Shown one piece after another: positions 1-9,080 of a stretch of DNA of 64,000 bases. Numbering within the stretch: position 1 is the first letter of the stretch; every line of letters begins with the position of its first letter. Both the position numbers and the translations under genes were made by a program. The notes under the pieces are model-generated. The model searched no databases, was not told where the DNA came from, and saw only the letters and a list, made by a program, of their open reading frames with translations. The stretch is from Myxococcus sp. CA023 (GTDB lineage: Bacteria > Myxococcota > Myxococcia > Myxococcales > Myxococcaceae): contig NZ_JAAEAH010000054.1 in the NCBI RefSeq assembly GCF_010998615.1, positions 1-64,000 on the forward strand, given 5' to 3'.

Positions 1-360
1 AGGCGGGGAGGTGCCGTCAACCCGGGGGGGCGGGCGGCGCCATTCCTTTCTCCCCACGCGACGACTTGGTTTTTGCCGCCCGGGACAGGGGGCGCGGTCC
101 GGCTCGAAAGCCGGGCCCGACCTTCCGCCAGGTGGCCGGTGCGCGCGAGGCAGACAGCGCCTCAACCCCTCCCACTGCCTGCCTCGCGCGCTTCCGTAAA
201 TTCTCGAACGAGGGCAGGGCAGGGCGCTCGCTCCACCGGGCGCCCTCCCGCTCTCCAAGGGCCTTTGCTTGCCAAGGGCCCGGGTTGGGCGCCATACGAA
301 GGCGCGAAACGGCGGCGGGGCAGGTCAGCCTGCCCGCGTCGCCCGCGACCTTCGTGAGAC
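1..360. other. Non-coding stretch upstream of mnmG
   Basis: No convincing gene is visible. Reading frames here are arginine/proline-rich and lack a family resemblance. The stretch holds a perfect 7-bp hairpin with a TCAG loop (GGGCAGG/CCTGCCC, 318-335) ending 25 bases before the mnmG start, and a weaker 5-bp inverted repeat at 147-163. The proximal hairpin could sit in the mnmG leader or end an upstream transcript. Nothing seen decides between these. Confidence 0.4.
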
Positions 361-2208
361 ATGGGACTCCGGTACGACGTCATCGTGGTGGGGCTGGGCC
401 ATGCGGGCAGTGAGGCGGCGCTCGCCTGCGCGCGGATGGGATTGGCCACGTTGGGCCTGACGCTGAAGCGCGAGCGCTCGGCGGTGCTGAGCTGCAATCC
501 GGCGGTGGGTGGCACGGCCAAGGGCCACCTGGTGCGTGAGCTGGACGCGCTCGGCGGGGAGATGGGGCGCGCGGCCGACCAGGTGGGCACGCACTTCAAG
601 ACGCTGAATGCCTCCAAGGGGCCCGCGGTGCAGGCCTCGCGCCTGCTGTGTGACAGGGATGCTTACGCGGCCGGCATGCAGGCGGTGCTCTTCTCGCAGC
701 CGAACCTCACGGTGCGCGAGGGCGAAGTCGCCGCGCTGGTGGCTGGCGGAGGCCGGGTGGAGGGCGTGGTGTTGGGGGACGGCACGCAGGTGTCCGCCTC
801 CGCGGTGCTGCTCACCACGGGCACCTTCCTCCAGGCGCTGATGCACGTGGGCGAGCAGAAGGAAGTCGGCGGCCGTCTGGGTGACGACGCGGCGCGCGGG
901 CTGTCGGAGTCGCTGCGCGCGCTGGGCTTCACCCTGGGCCGCTTCAAGACGGGCACGCCGGCGCGGCTGGCGCGCGCGAGCATCGACTGGGACGCGCTGG
1001 AGCCGCAGCCGGGGGACACCCTCGTGCGGCCTTTCTCCTGGCGGACGAAGGTGGAAGGGGAGGGCGGGATGCCGTTTCCCCGTCAGCCCTCGGTGACGTG
1101 CGCGCTCACGGCGACGACGCCGCGCACGCACGCGGTGCTGCGCGACAACCTGCACCGCTCGCCGCTGTACCAGGGGGACATCGTCGGCCGGGGGCCGCGC
1201 TACTGCCCGTCGCTGGAGGACAAGGTGGTGCGCTTCGCCTCGCGCGAGAGGCACCAGGTGTTCCTGGAGCCGGAGGGGCCCACGTCGCCGCTGGTGTACC
1301 CGGCGGGTCTGTCCACGAGCCTGCCGGCGGACGTGCAGCTCACCTTCCTGCGCACCATTCCGGGCCTGGAGCAGGTGGAGGTGGTCCGCTTCGGCTACGC
1401 GGTGGAGTACGACTACGCGCCGCCCACGCAGCTCAAGGCCACGCTGGAGACGAAGGCCATTGCCGGCCTGTACTTCGCGGGGCAGCTCAACGGCACCTCG
1501 GGCTACGAGGAGGCCGCCTTCCAGGGCCTGTGGGCCGGCATCAACGCGGCGCTCCAGATGAAGGGCGAGCCGCCGCTCCTGCCGGGCCGCGACGAGGCCC
1601 ACGGCGCGGTGCTGGTGGATGACCTGGTGACCAAGGGCGTGGACGAGCCGTTCCGCATGTTCACCAGCCGCTCCGAGCATCGGCTGAAGCTGCGCGAGGG
1701 CAACGCGGACCTGCGACTGGCCCGTCACGGGCACCGGGTGGGGCTGCTGCCGCGCGAGGCCTTGGAGCGGGTGGAGGCGCGAGGCCGCGCGGTGACGGAG
1801 GAGGTGGCTCGGCTGAAGCGCACCGGGCTGGCGGCGCGACTGCGGCGGCCGGAGGTGACGTACGCGCAGCTGGGCGAAGGCCGCGAGGACTGGCCGATGC
1901 TGTCACCCGACGTCTCCGAGGAGGTGGAGGTCGAGGTGAAGTACGAGGGCTATGTGGCCCAGGCCGCGAGGGCGGCGGCGCGCGAGGCCGAGTCCACGGA
2001 CCGGTGGCGGATTCCGGAGGGCTACCGCTTCCATGAGGTGCGGGGTCTGAGTTCGGAGGCGGTGGAGAAGCTGACCGCGCATCGGCCCGGGACGGTGGGA
2101 CAGGCTCGCCGGATTCCGGGGCTGACGCCCGCCGCGGTGTCGCTGCTGCTGGTGGCGCTCAAGCGCGGAACAGAGGCGCCCGCAGTCTGCTCGCAGCCCG
2201 AGGATTGA
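361..2208 (+). CDS. mnmG: tRNA uridine-5-carboxymethylaminomethyl(34) synthesis enzyme MnmG (GidA)
   Basis: FAD-dependent enzyme that, with MnmE, adds the carboxymethylaminomethyl group to the wobble uridine of certain tRNAs in the cytoplasm. The 615-residue product is close to the family norm (about 620-630). It opens with a Rossmann FAD motif ([12 protein letters not shown], residues about 9-20), followed by the family signatures [17 protein letters not shown] and [13 protein letters not shown], and near residue 380 [13 protein letters not shown]. The C-terminal helical domain ends normally. The ATG directly precedes the conserved N-terminus. mnmE is not in the window and would be expected upstream. 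rsmG follows after 98 bases, a pairing common near bacterial origins. Confidence 0.97.
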   Translation: MGLRYDVIVVGLGHAGSEAALACARMGLATLGLTLKRERSAVLSCNPAVGGTAKGHLVRELDALGGEMGRAADQVGTHFKTLNASKGPAVQASRLLCDRDAYAAGMQAVLFSQPNLTVREGEVAALVAGGGRVEGVVLGDGTQVSASAVLLTTGTFLQALMHVGEQKEVGGRLGDDAARGLSESLRALGFTLGRFKTGTPARLARASIDWDALEPQPGDTLVRPFSWRTKVEGEGGMPFPRQPSVTCALTATTPRTHAVLRDNLHRSPLYQGDIVGRGPRYCPSLEDKVVRFASRERHQVFLEPEGPTSPLVYPAGLSTSLPADVQLTFLRTIPGLEQVEVVRFGYAVEYDYAPPTQLKATLETKAIAGLYFAGQLNGTSGYEEAAFQGLWAGINAALQMKGEPPLLPGRDEAHGAVLVDDLVTKGVDEPFRMFTSRSEHRLKLREGNADLRLARHGHRVGLLPREALERVEARGRAVTEEVARLKRTGLAARLRRPEVTYAQLGEGREDWPMLSPDVSEEVEVEVKYEGYVAQAARAAAREAESTDRWRIPEGYRFHEVRGLSSEAVEKLTAHRPGTVGQARRIPGLTPAAVSLLLVALKRGTEAPAVCSQPED

Positions 2209-2221
2209 TCAAATAAAGGGC

Positions 2222-2314
2222 TGTGGACAACGTGTGGGAAACTTTAGGGCTTGCCATCTCCTGAGTGATTCCAGTGGGTTGCAGGTAGGTTTGACGCGGA
2301 GGGCTTGTGGATAA
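2222..2314. promoter_or_regulatory. Cluster of DnaA-box-like 9-mers between mnmG and rsmG
   Basis: Read on the minus strand, three 9-mers resemble the DnaA box TTATCCACA: TTGTCCACA (2222-2230, one mismatch), TTTCCCACA (2233-2241) and a perfect TTATCCACA (2306-2314). The perfect copy overlaps the GTG start codon of rsmG. A short A/T-rich run (GATCAAATAAAG, about 2207-2218) precedes the first two. This could be a DnaA-binding regulatory site, part of an extended origin region, or chance. No AT-rich unwinding element of useful length is visible, so an origin is not claimed. Confidence 0.45.
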
Positions 2315-2960
2315 CGCGCGGTTCGAGGATCAGCTCGCGGCGGGGTGCCGGGCGCTGGGAGTGACGGTGGCGGCGGACCTGGGGCCGCGGCTCCAGCGGT
2401 TGATGAGCGAGCTGCTCAAGTGGAACGCGAAGGTGAACCTCACGGCGATTACGGCGCCGGAGGAGGTGCTGGAGAAGCACTTCCTGGATTCGCTCGCGGT
2501 GTTGCCGGAGGTGACGGGCGCGGCGACGTTGCTCGACCTGGGCGCGGGCGCGGGCTTCCCGGGTCTGCCATTGAAGCTCGCGCTGCCCGCGCTGGGCGTC
2601 ACGTTGGTGGACACGGTGGGCAAGAAGGTCGCGTTCATCAAGGCCGCGGCGGCGAGCCTGGGTTTGCAAGGTGTGCGCGGTCTGCACGCGCGTGCGGAAG
2701 GTCAGCCGGAGACGGAAGGGATTCCGCGCGCCGAGGTGCTGATTGCGCGCGCCTTCATGGACCTTCCGGATTGGCTCGCGCTGGCGCCCGCGTATGTCGA
2801 GCCGGGCGGGCGCGTGGTGGCGATGCTCGGCAAGGCGCAGACGGATGAGGAGCTGGCGGCGCGCGCGGCGGAGCGGCAACTGCGCGTCGTGTCCGCGCGG
2901 GCGTACCGGCTGCCGTTCTCCGGCGCCGAGCGCCAGGTGGCGGTGTTCGCCAAGGAGTAG
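2307..2960 (+). CDS. rsmG: 16S rRNA (guanine(527)-N(7))-methyltransferase RsmG (GidB)
   Basis: SAM-dependent methyltransferase that makes m7G527 in 16S rRNA. The 217-residue product has the family length. The N-terminal helical part contains LLKWNAKVNLTAIT (about 35-48) and the motif I/SAM loop is LLDLGAGAGFPGLPLK (about 74-89). The acidic region LVDTVGKKVAFI follows, with IARAFMDLPDW after it. The start is a GTG that coincides with a perfect DnaA-box sequence, and no better in-frame ATG precedes the conserved region. A strong hairpin follows at 3028-3086. Confidence 0.96.
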   Translation: MDNARFEDQLAAGCRALGVTVAADLGPRLQRLMSELLKWNAKVNLTAITAPEEVLEKHFLDSLAVLPEVTGAATLLDLGAGAGFPGLPLKLALPALGVTLVDTVGKKVAFIKAAAASLGLQGVRGLHARAEGQPETEGIPRAEVLIARAFMDLPDWLALAPAYVEPGGRVVAMLGKAQTDEELAARAAERQLRVVSARAYRLPFSGAERQVAVFAKE

Positions 2961-3027
2961 GAGAGGGGAGTGCCGCCGTGCGCGCCGGCCCGTGGGTGAT
3001 TCCGGGCAGCGTGACACGGCGGTGTTT

Positions 3028-3086
3028 CCTCCCGGGGATGCACGGCGCTGCTGAGTGACTTCAGCGGCGCGCATCCCACCGGGAGG
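3028..3086. terminator. Long imperfect hairpin downstream of rsmG
   Basis: An outer stem CCTCCCGG/CCGGGAGG (3028-3035 with 3079-3086) continues as GGATGC/GCATCC and then a 10-bp stem (3045-3054 with 3061-3070, one G-U pair) closed by a six-base loop. Small bulges separate the segments. There is no T-run after it, so it is not a textbook intrinsic terminator. It may still end the mnmG-rsmG transcript, protect it, or be part of a small RNA. Confidence 0.5.
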
Positions 3087-3140
3087 GAAGGGTGGCGCGA
3101 GCCAGGGGCCTCGTTAGGTTTCACGGCGGAGGTGCCGCGC

Positions 3141-3797
3141 ATGCAGCCGCTTCCGACGGACAGTCCTCGCGTCTGGTTGTTCGAGCGTCACGCTCACGCC
3201 GTCACGTTGAAAGCCTCGCGCTCCAGCTTCGAGCGCCAGTGGGGCCCGCCACATCGCGTGGTGACTCGCGATGACGGCCGCTTCCTGGAGGCGCACTGGG
3301 GTTGGCGCAGCGAGTGTGGGCTCGAGTTGGTGGTCGTCTCGCTGCGAGAGGCCGACCGGTTCCATGTCTTCATCGAGCCCTTGGAAGTCGACCACGCCAT
3401 GGCCCACCTGGGGTTGAAGGACGAGGTCGTGGAATGGAGAGCGGACGCGGGGCTCCCGCGCCCGCGTGAAGGCTGGGCAGTCACGCGCATGGATGAGACG
3501 GGCAATCGCTACGACGTCGCGCTGTCGCCCGAGCGCGCGCATGTGGCGTGCTTCGCGCGCATCCTCGAAGAGCGTGCGCACAAGCAGTCGTACTACGTCG
3601 AGTTCCGCGGCACGCCGGCCCCTGAGGAACCCTCGCGAAAGGACTGGGCCGTCATCCGTCAGGATGAGCACGGCAATCGTGCGGAGGTGGCTCGGCTTCA
3701 GAGTGAGCAGGGGGCTCACGCATTCGCTGATGCCTACGAGGCGGATCCTCGGCACAAACAGACGTACTTCGTGGTGCCCGTGGCTCCGCGTTCCTGA
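3141..3797 (+). CDS. Hypothetical protein with an internal duplicated motif
   Basis: The ATG at 3141 is chosen because GGAGG lies about nine bases upstream; an in-frame GTG at 3132 lacks that spacing. The product is 218 residues, with no signal peptide or membrane segment. The second half contains two copies of a roughly 45-residue motif: GWAVTRMDETGNRYDVALSP with HKQSYYVEF, then DWAVIRQDEHGNRAEVARLQ with HKQTYFVV. The pattern (WAVxRxDExGNR, about 25 residues, HKQxYxV) recalls small beta-alpha domains, but I cannot assign a family. The codon pattern is ordinary for the genome, so it is probably a real gene. Confidence 0.7.
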   Translation: MQPLPTDSPRVWLFERHAHAVTLKASRSSFERQWGPPHRVVTRDDGRFLEAHWGWRSECGLELVVVSLREADRFHVFIEPLEVDHAMAHLGLKDEVVEWRADAGLPRPREGWAVTRMDETGNRYDVALSPERAHVACFARILEERAHKQSYYVEFRGTPAPEEPSRKDWAVIRQDEHGNRAEVARLQSEQGAHAFADAYEADPRHKQTYFVVPVAPRS

Positions 3798-4157
3798 GTG
3801 GGCGCCGCGGGTGCGTGGTGGACGTGTCGAATTGGATGCGCGCGCCGCGCGCCCCGCGTTGATGTTGAACCGCTGATGCCGACCGGACCAGCACGGGCTT
3901 GCTCACAACTACGCGGGCGCCTCATTCGTGCATCCGTTGTGGCAGCGAGCGTTGCTGTATCGCGACAGTCGCCTCCACGGGCAGGTCCAAGCAGCGCGCA
4001 GGCGCCGCGAACGGCAACGAGCCGCTGTCAGCCTCCTACGTTCTCGCGCTGTTGCCGGCTCGGGTTCGCGGCGACAACACCGCGTATTCTCGCAAGGGCC
4101 CCGGCATGCACGCGTCGCACGAGTCCCGTGCGTGTTCTCCCGGTGCGGAGAGACTTC
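3798..4157. other. Non-coding gap between two hypothetical genes
   Basis: No gene or strong hairpin is recognised. Apparent frames have mixed third-position composition, unlike the flanking genes. The last 20 bases supply the likely ribosome binding site (GGAG at about 4147) of the next gene. Confidence 0.4.
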
Positions 4158-4616
4158 ATGACCAGGAAGGACATCCTCGATGCAGTGAAGCGCTTCCTCG
4201 GAGTTCTCGACGAGCAGAAGCGCTTTGAGGACCGCGAGGGCTCGCTGCGTGCAGCCCTGGACTGGCTCGCTCTGGCCTACCACTTCGCCGACGCCCCGTT
4301 CGACCCCACGAAGTATCCGGACGCGCCCAGTGCTGACGACAGCGCGCTGCGAGCGTGCATCGCGTCACTCTTTCCTGCCCTCGGCTTCTACAACGAGGCC
4401 TTGCACCTCGCGGACAAGGTGGGTGAGTCCGAGCTCTGCATGGGCGACGCCATCGACGACCTCACCGACATCGCGATGGACATGCACAGCGTCCTCTTCC
4501 GCTGGGAGAACACGAGCGAAGAAGATGCGCTCTGGCACTTCCGCTTTGGCTTCGAGACCCATTGGGGACTGCACCTGCGAAGCTTGCAGCTGTACCTCCA
4601 CGAGCGTGCCTGCTGA
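4158..4616 (+). CDS. DUF5063-like protein
   Basis: A 152-residue acidic cytoplasmic protein starting at the ATG MTRKDILDAVKRFLGVLD. Longer upstream in-frame starts would add arginine-rich sequence with no coding character. It is rich in aromatic and acidic residues (LRAALDWLALAYHFADAPFD, SLFPALGFYNEALH) and ends FGFETHWGLHLRSLQLYLHE, a pattern I associate with DUF5063 proteins of unknown function, found singly or near contact-dependent toxins. No neighbour suggests a role. The family call is by eye and moderately sure; the gene itself is more secure. Confidence 0.65.
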   Translation: MTRKDILDAVKRFLGVLDEQKRFEDREGSLRAALDWLALAYHFADAPFDPTKYPDAPSADDSALRACIASLFPALGFYNEALHLADKVGESELCMGDAIDDLTDIAMDMHSVLFRWENTSEEDALWHFRFGFETHWGLHLRSLQLYLHERAC

Positions 4617-5960
4617 TGTGTCGAGCAACTCGCGAAGGCAGCTGAGCCGCCGCGGATTCGCCACGACTGACTGCCCGACTTGATGCGGATGACTCCAGAG
4701 GCGCTAGCAGGGGAGGGGACACGACCCTGCTTGGTGCACGTCCTTGTTCACAGGGGCTCGGAAGCAGGGCTGGCAACCGAAGCTGCAAGTCGGCCGCTCG
4801 TTGCAGGGTGGCGAGCGGTTGGATGGTGAAGCACCACGCTCGGTGCATGACCTTGCTCGCAGCGGCTTGAGAGCATCGTTGGAAGTCTGCGCTGCATGAA
4901 GGGCGACGGGCGGTTGGATGATGCGCCAATACGGCCGCGTCACTGTTCATCGAGGTGAATGTCGAGGCGCGGGCTGTTGATGGAGCGCTGCGTGGGCACG
5001 GTCGGCTCACTTCTCTCGGGCAGGCGGGACAACGCTCGTGCCGTCGGATGCTCGGAGTCTGTGCGGCAGTGAGGCGGCTTGCCTAGCGGCGGGCCGAGAG
5101 GCACTGCTCAGCGAGCGGGGGCCGATGGGCGCGAGGCTGCGTTCTCGACATGGGCCCGCAGTGCGCCGCCTCCTGGGGTGAGCTGGTTCGAAGGCGATGT
5201 CCGTGAAGAGAGGCTGAGCTGAAGCCCACGTTGACCGGACAGCCAGCCTGGCGCCTGGTCGGCGTGCATGAGAGGCCTACGTCCTTGATGCTGCCAGCGG
5301 GCACGTCGTCATCCTGAACGCTGCATCCGTGCTCCCGGTGTTGGGGACAGTCCGCGCATCGGGCGCGAGCGAAAGTCGCGACACGGTGCCTCGGGGTACT
5401 TGATGCAAGTCGGGATGGGGTGACGACGACGTGCATCCTCGCCGCGGTTTCGTGCACACGGGGCTACGCGTCCGTCCTGTGCGGAGCGGTCTGTCTCCGT
5501 GAGGCTTCGAGGCTTCGGATGGATGGAGGTGCATCGCATGTCCGCCTCGGCGATGCCGTCTCGTTGGGGCGCGAAGTCTCCCCGGCTGCGCTCAGCTGAA
5601 GGCTGGATTGTCGTGGGCGGTGTTGCGGAGGGCTTCATGGTGGTCATGGGCCCGCACGCCACCAGTGGTTTCGGTAGGTGCCGTGGCTCGCCTTCCTGTG
5701 GTCCCTCAAGTCCGGCTGCGTGTGGGTGCCTGACTACGCTGCTCGCGAACAGTAGCGGTGACCAGGCTCGCGGATTCATGCGCGCGATGCGCGGCATGCT
5801 CCCTGTTCAGGTCGTGATGGTCCTCGTGACACGAGTGCCTGGCTTGGACCCAGGTGTTGGCGTGGTGCGCGCCTTCACTTCGTCATCCAGGAACAGCCCA
5901 TGGGACGTAGCGAAGGCAGCCGGGGACAGTGGTTCTTCAGCGGCTGAACCGATGGGCCTC
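4617..5960. repeat. Gene-poor stretch with degenerate repeats leading into the parS cluster
   Basis: No convincing gene. Codon bias typical of this genome is lost and frames are short or low in information. Degenerate repetition is visible: TTGGTGCACGTCCTTGTTC (4731) resembles CGGTGCATGACCTTGCTC (4841) 110 bases later, and GAGCGGTTGGATGGTG (about 4813) resembles GGGCGGTTGGATGATG (about 4908). It looks like the decayed outer edge of the centromere repeats, without recognisable parS cores. Confidence 0.45.
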
Positions 5961-8900
5961 GTTCCACGTGGAGCAGGGGAGGGGAGTTCCCGTTACGGCA
6001 CCCCGTGGTGCATGTCGCCATGGCTCCGCGAGCGAGCGGCACCTTTGGCTCAAGAACCTGCGAACGGTGATGCGTGATGGCCGCACCACTTCTCGCGAGG
6101 GCTCTCATCCGGAGCGCGTTCATCGGGCTCGTGCTTCAAGCGGACCGTGGTGGCACCGGTTGCGGCATGGAAGCGCTCCGAGAGTCGCGATGCGCAAGCG
6201 GTCGCATCGACATCAGCGGGCGCGTGCCTGTTCCGGATGAACCGCACGTTGATGGGAGTGGGGGTCGAGCATGGCTTCGCGGTGGCTGCGCGCGGCTCCC
6301 ACCCGGCGCGCCGAATTGGATGGCCCGCGGAGGCGATGACCGGAGCGATGTGGATGCGAGCACGGCTTGTGACGGGCGGATGCCGTTCGCTCACGCGACT
6401 GGCTCAGGTCCCGTTCCACGTGGAACGGGGCGCTCGGCATGCTCATGCGTTGTGGTGGAGGAGCGCGGCGGGTCGCGGGTGTTGCTCAGGCGCCATCCGC
6501 GTTGATCGTGGGCATCTCGTGCACACGTCATCACGGAGAACTGGCGGCGCCAGTGCTCATGCCCGGGACATCGCATGGTCCAGGGGGACGGAGCCTGGGT
6601 GACGGGCGTCAGTTGTTCACGGGCTCAGCCAGCGTCCCCCGCGTGCGCATGTCCTCGCGGTGAACGGCATCGGCTGACCTCGTCTTCGACCTGGCGCTCG
6701 TTCCACGTGGAGCATGGAGCGCCTCACCTCAGAAAGGGGTCGTCATCTGTTCGCGTGCTCACCTGGGTTCCCACATCACGCGGAGCGCGGGGGGCTGCGA
6801 GTACGCGGCTTCGATGCGCGCTCATCCACCTTGGTCGGGCGGTTCCACGTGGAACAGGAAGGTGGAAGCGCAGGCCGGCGTGCTGACCGGAGTGGCTTGC
6901 GCATGCGCGATGCCACCGTCGCTCCCCGTTGAGCAGGAAGGCGCGAACTCATGGTCGCGTTGGACGGATGCGGCCTGCGCATGCGCGGGCCCTTTGCTGT
7001 TTCACGTGGAACGTGGAGGAGGGGAGTGCGGCGAGCCATGTCCAACGGATGGAACGCGCTGCTCGTCACTCCACCGTGCTCCGTGAATAAGGAAGGAGCG
7101 AGTGCATGGCCGCGTTGGACGAACCCGGTCGGCACATGCGCGTGCCCTCACCGTTCCACGTGGAACAGGAAGAAGGGACGCGCGGGTGGCCGCGCTGAAC
7201 GGGTGCGACTCGCTCATGCGCGATGCCTGCCGTGGTTTCACGTGGAACAGGAAGGCGGCTTGATGCGTGGTCCTGCTGAGCGTGTGCGGCTCGCTCATGC
7301 GCGATGCCTGCCGCGGTTCCACGTGGAACAGGAAGGCGGCGTTGATGCGTGGTCCTGCTGAGCGTGTGCGGCTCGCCCATGCGCGATGCCTGCCGCGGTT
7401 CCACGTGGAACAGGGGGGAGGGAAAACCGCGTGGTGGCGCTGAACGAGTGGGCTCGTTCATGCGGGATGGCAGCCGCGGTTCCATGCGGAGCAGGAAGAG
7501 GCTGCGGTGCGCGGTTGCGCGAAGCGGGTGCGGCTTGCACTAGCTCCATGCCTTCTGTGGTTCCACGTGGAACAGGGAGACGGCACACGCGCACGGTTGT
7601 GCTGAACGAGTGGCGCTCGTTCATGCGCGATGGCCTCAGCGGTTTCATGCGGAGAAGGAGGTTGCGTTGGTGCGTGGCCGCGCTGAACGGATGCGGCTCG
7701 CACATGCGCGATGCCCATCGCCGTTCATGAGGTGCGGGAGCTGGGAGTGCGCGGAGCGGTCTGATGCGTGCGCAGTTCATCTGCCTGACCGTTCCACGTG
7801 GAACATGGCCGGGGCTGTGAGCACGTCATCGCGGAGAACAGGCGGCGTCCGCTCAGGTGCTCAAGGCGGCCTTCGTTCCACGTGGAACACGGAGGCCATG
7901 AGTGAGCGGCCGCGGTGCGCGAGGCGACATGAGCACGCGCGGCGCTCGCTACCCGTTCCACGTGGAACATGGAGCGCCGCACCTGATGGTGGTGCGCGAG
8001 CGCCTGCTTCCTCGCGTGTTCAGCTCACGGCGTGTTCCACGTGGAACGCCGGAGCGATGGGCAGGTTGGGATGTTGGGCGCAGTTGGCTCGCTCAAGTGC
8101 GTGCTCGGTTCCACGTGGAACACGCGGACGACATGAGCGTGCCCGGCATGATGGTTGAGCGTGCTCGCGTGCGCTGCTTCGGACCGTTCCACGTGGAACG
8201 TGGATGGCCGCAGGGGCACGCCAACACGGCGGTTGAGCGTGCCCCTGTTCATGGCCGCGCCTCATCACGTGTTCCACGTGGAACGTGGACGCGGCTTCTT
8301 GGGCTTCCAGTTCATGGATGCGGTGGCCGCCGTGCACACGTGAGACGCACGCTGCTTGTTCCACGTGGAACGTGAACGCGTGGCGTGCACCCGGGCGTGT
8401 GCGCGGTGCATCGCCAGTTCCACGTGGAACGTGGGCACGGCGTGGGCTCGAACTCTGCGCCATGGAGGAGCTTGGGCATGAGGCGGGTCTGGTGGATGGA
8501 ACGGCCTGAGCACCTCTTCAACAAGGTCCGCCGTGGTGGCGTCCCAGCGAGTTCGCGAACGCGTGTTCCACGTGGAACGAAGAAGCGGCGCATCAGGTGC
8601 TTCTTCGCGGTGGTTGGAGCCGCCGTTCGGCATGCGCACTTCGCGGGGGCAGCGATGGTGGTGGGCGCCTGCGCACCGCATCGATTCGCGCATGCGTCCC
8701 GCTTGGTGTGAGTTCCTGGCGCTTGGCGAAAAGGGTGCGCGCGCTGACGCGTGCACTTCATCGAAGTGGATGGGCGCGACTGCTCATGGGCGGGTTGCTC
8801 TGTTCCTGTTCCACGTGGAACGCCGGACGGGTTAGTGGCGGGCGCGAGCACCGCGCCGAAGCGTCCGCTGACGGCTCCACGTCGAGGCCCGTGAGGCGCT

Positions 8901-9001
8901 CACTGCTCATGGAGCGGTGAGCGCACCGCCGTGTGTCACGGAGAGGTGGTCACAAGAGGGCCTTTGCCCATCCGCCACCCAGCGCCTGTTCCACGTGGAA
9001 C
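5961..9001. repeat. parS: parS centromere cluster: 22 sites (18 perfect, 4 with one mismatch)
   Basis: The palindrome GTTCCACGTGGAAC, the ParB-binding parS sequence, starts at 6413, 6842, 7153, 7316, 7398, 7560, 7791, 7875, 7955, 8034, 8108, 8186, 8271, 8358, 8417, 8565, 8808 and 8988. One-mismatch copies start at 5961 and 6700 (ending GGAGC) and at 6999 and 7235 (beginning GTTTCAC). The densest part, 6842-8417, has spacings mostly of 74-87 bp. Decayed sites at about 6921, 7078, 7479, 7642 and 7723 keep the phase; another is at 8874. Between sites a degenerate unit recurs (for example GCTCATGCGCGATGCCTGCC). M. xanthus is known for about two dozen clustered parS sites bound by ParB. No gene is credible inside. 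Confidence 0.95.
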
Positions 9002-9080
9002 GCCTGAAGAGCTTCGCGATGCATGGAGGCACCGGATGGGTGTGCCACTTGCCGGCCAGTGGAGTTGGCTTGATGCACGC

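Noticed and set aside
2207-2320. Replication origin at mnmG-rsmG
   Set aside because: DnaA-like 9-mers are present, but no sizeable AT-rich unwinding region and no dnaA or dnaN nearby.
5499-6077. 192-residue plus-strand frame at the left edge of the centromere
   Set aside because: It runs through a parS site, has no family resemblance and lacks the codon bias of neighbouring genes.
5961-9001. CRISPR array
   Set aside because: The repeat is a 14-bp perfect palindrome matching parS, spacings vary from 59 to over 400 bp, the intervening DNA is itself repetitive and no cas gene is near.
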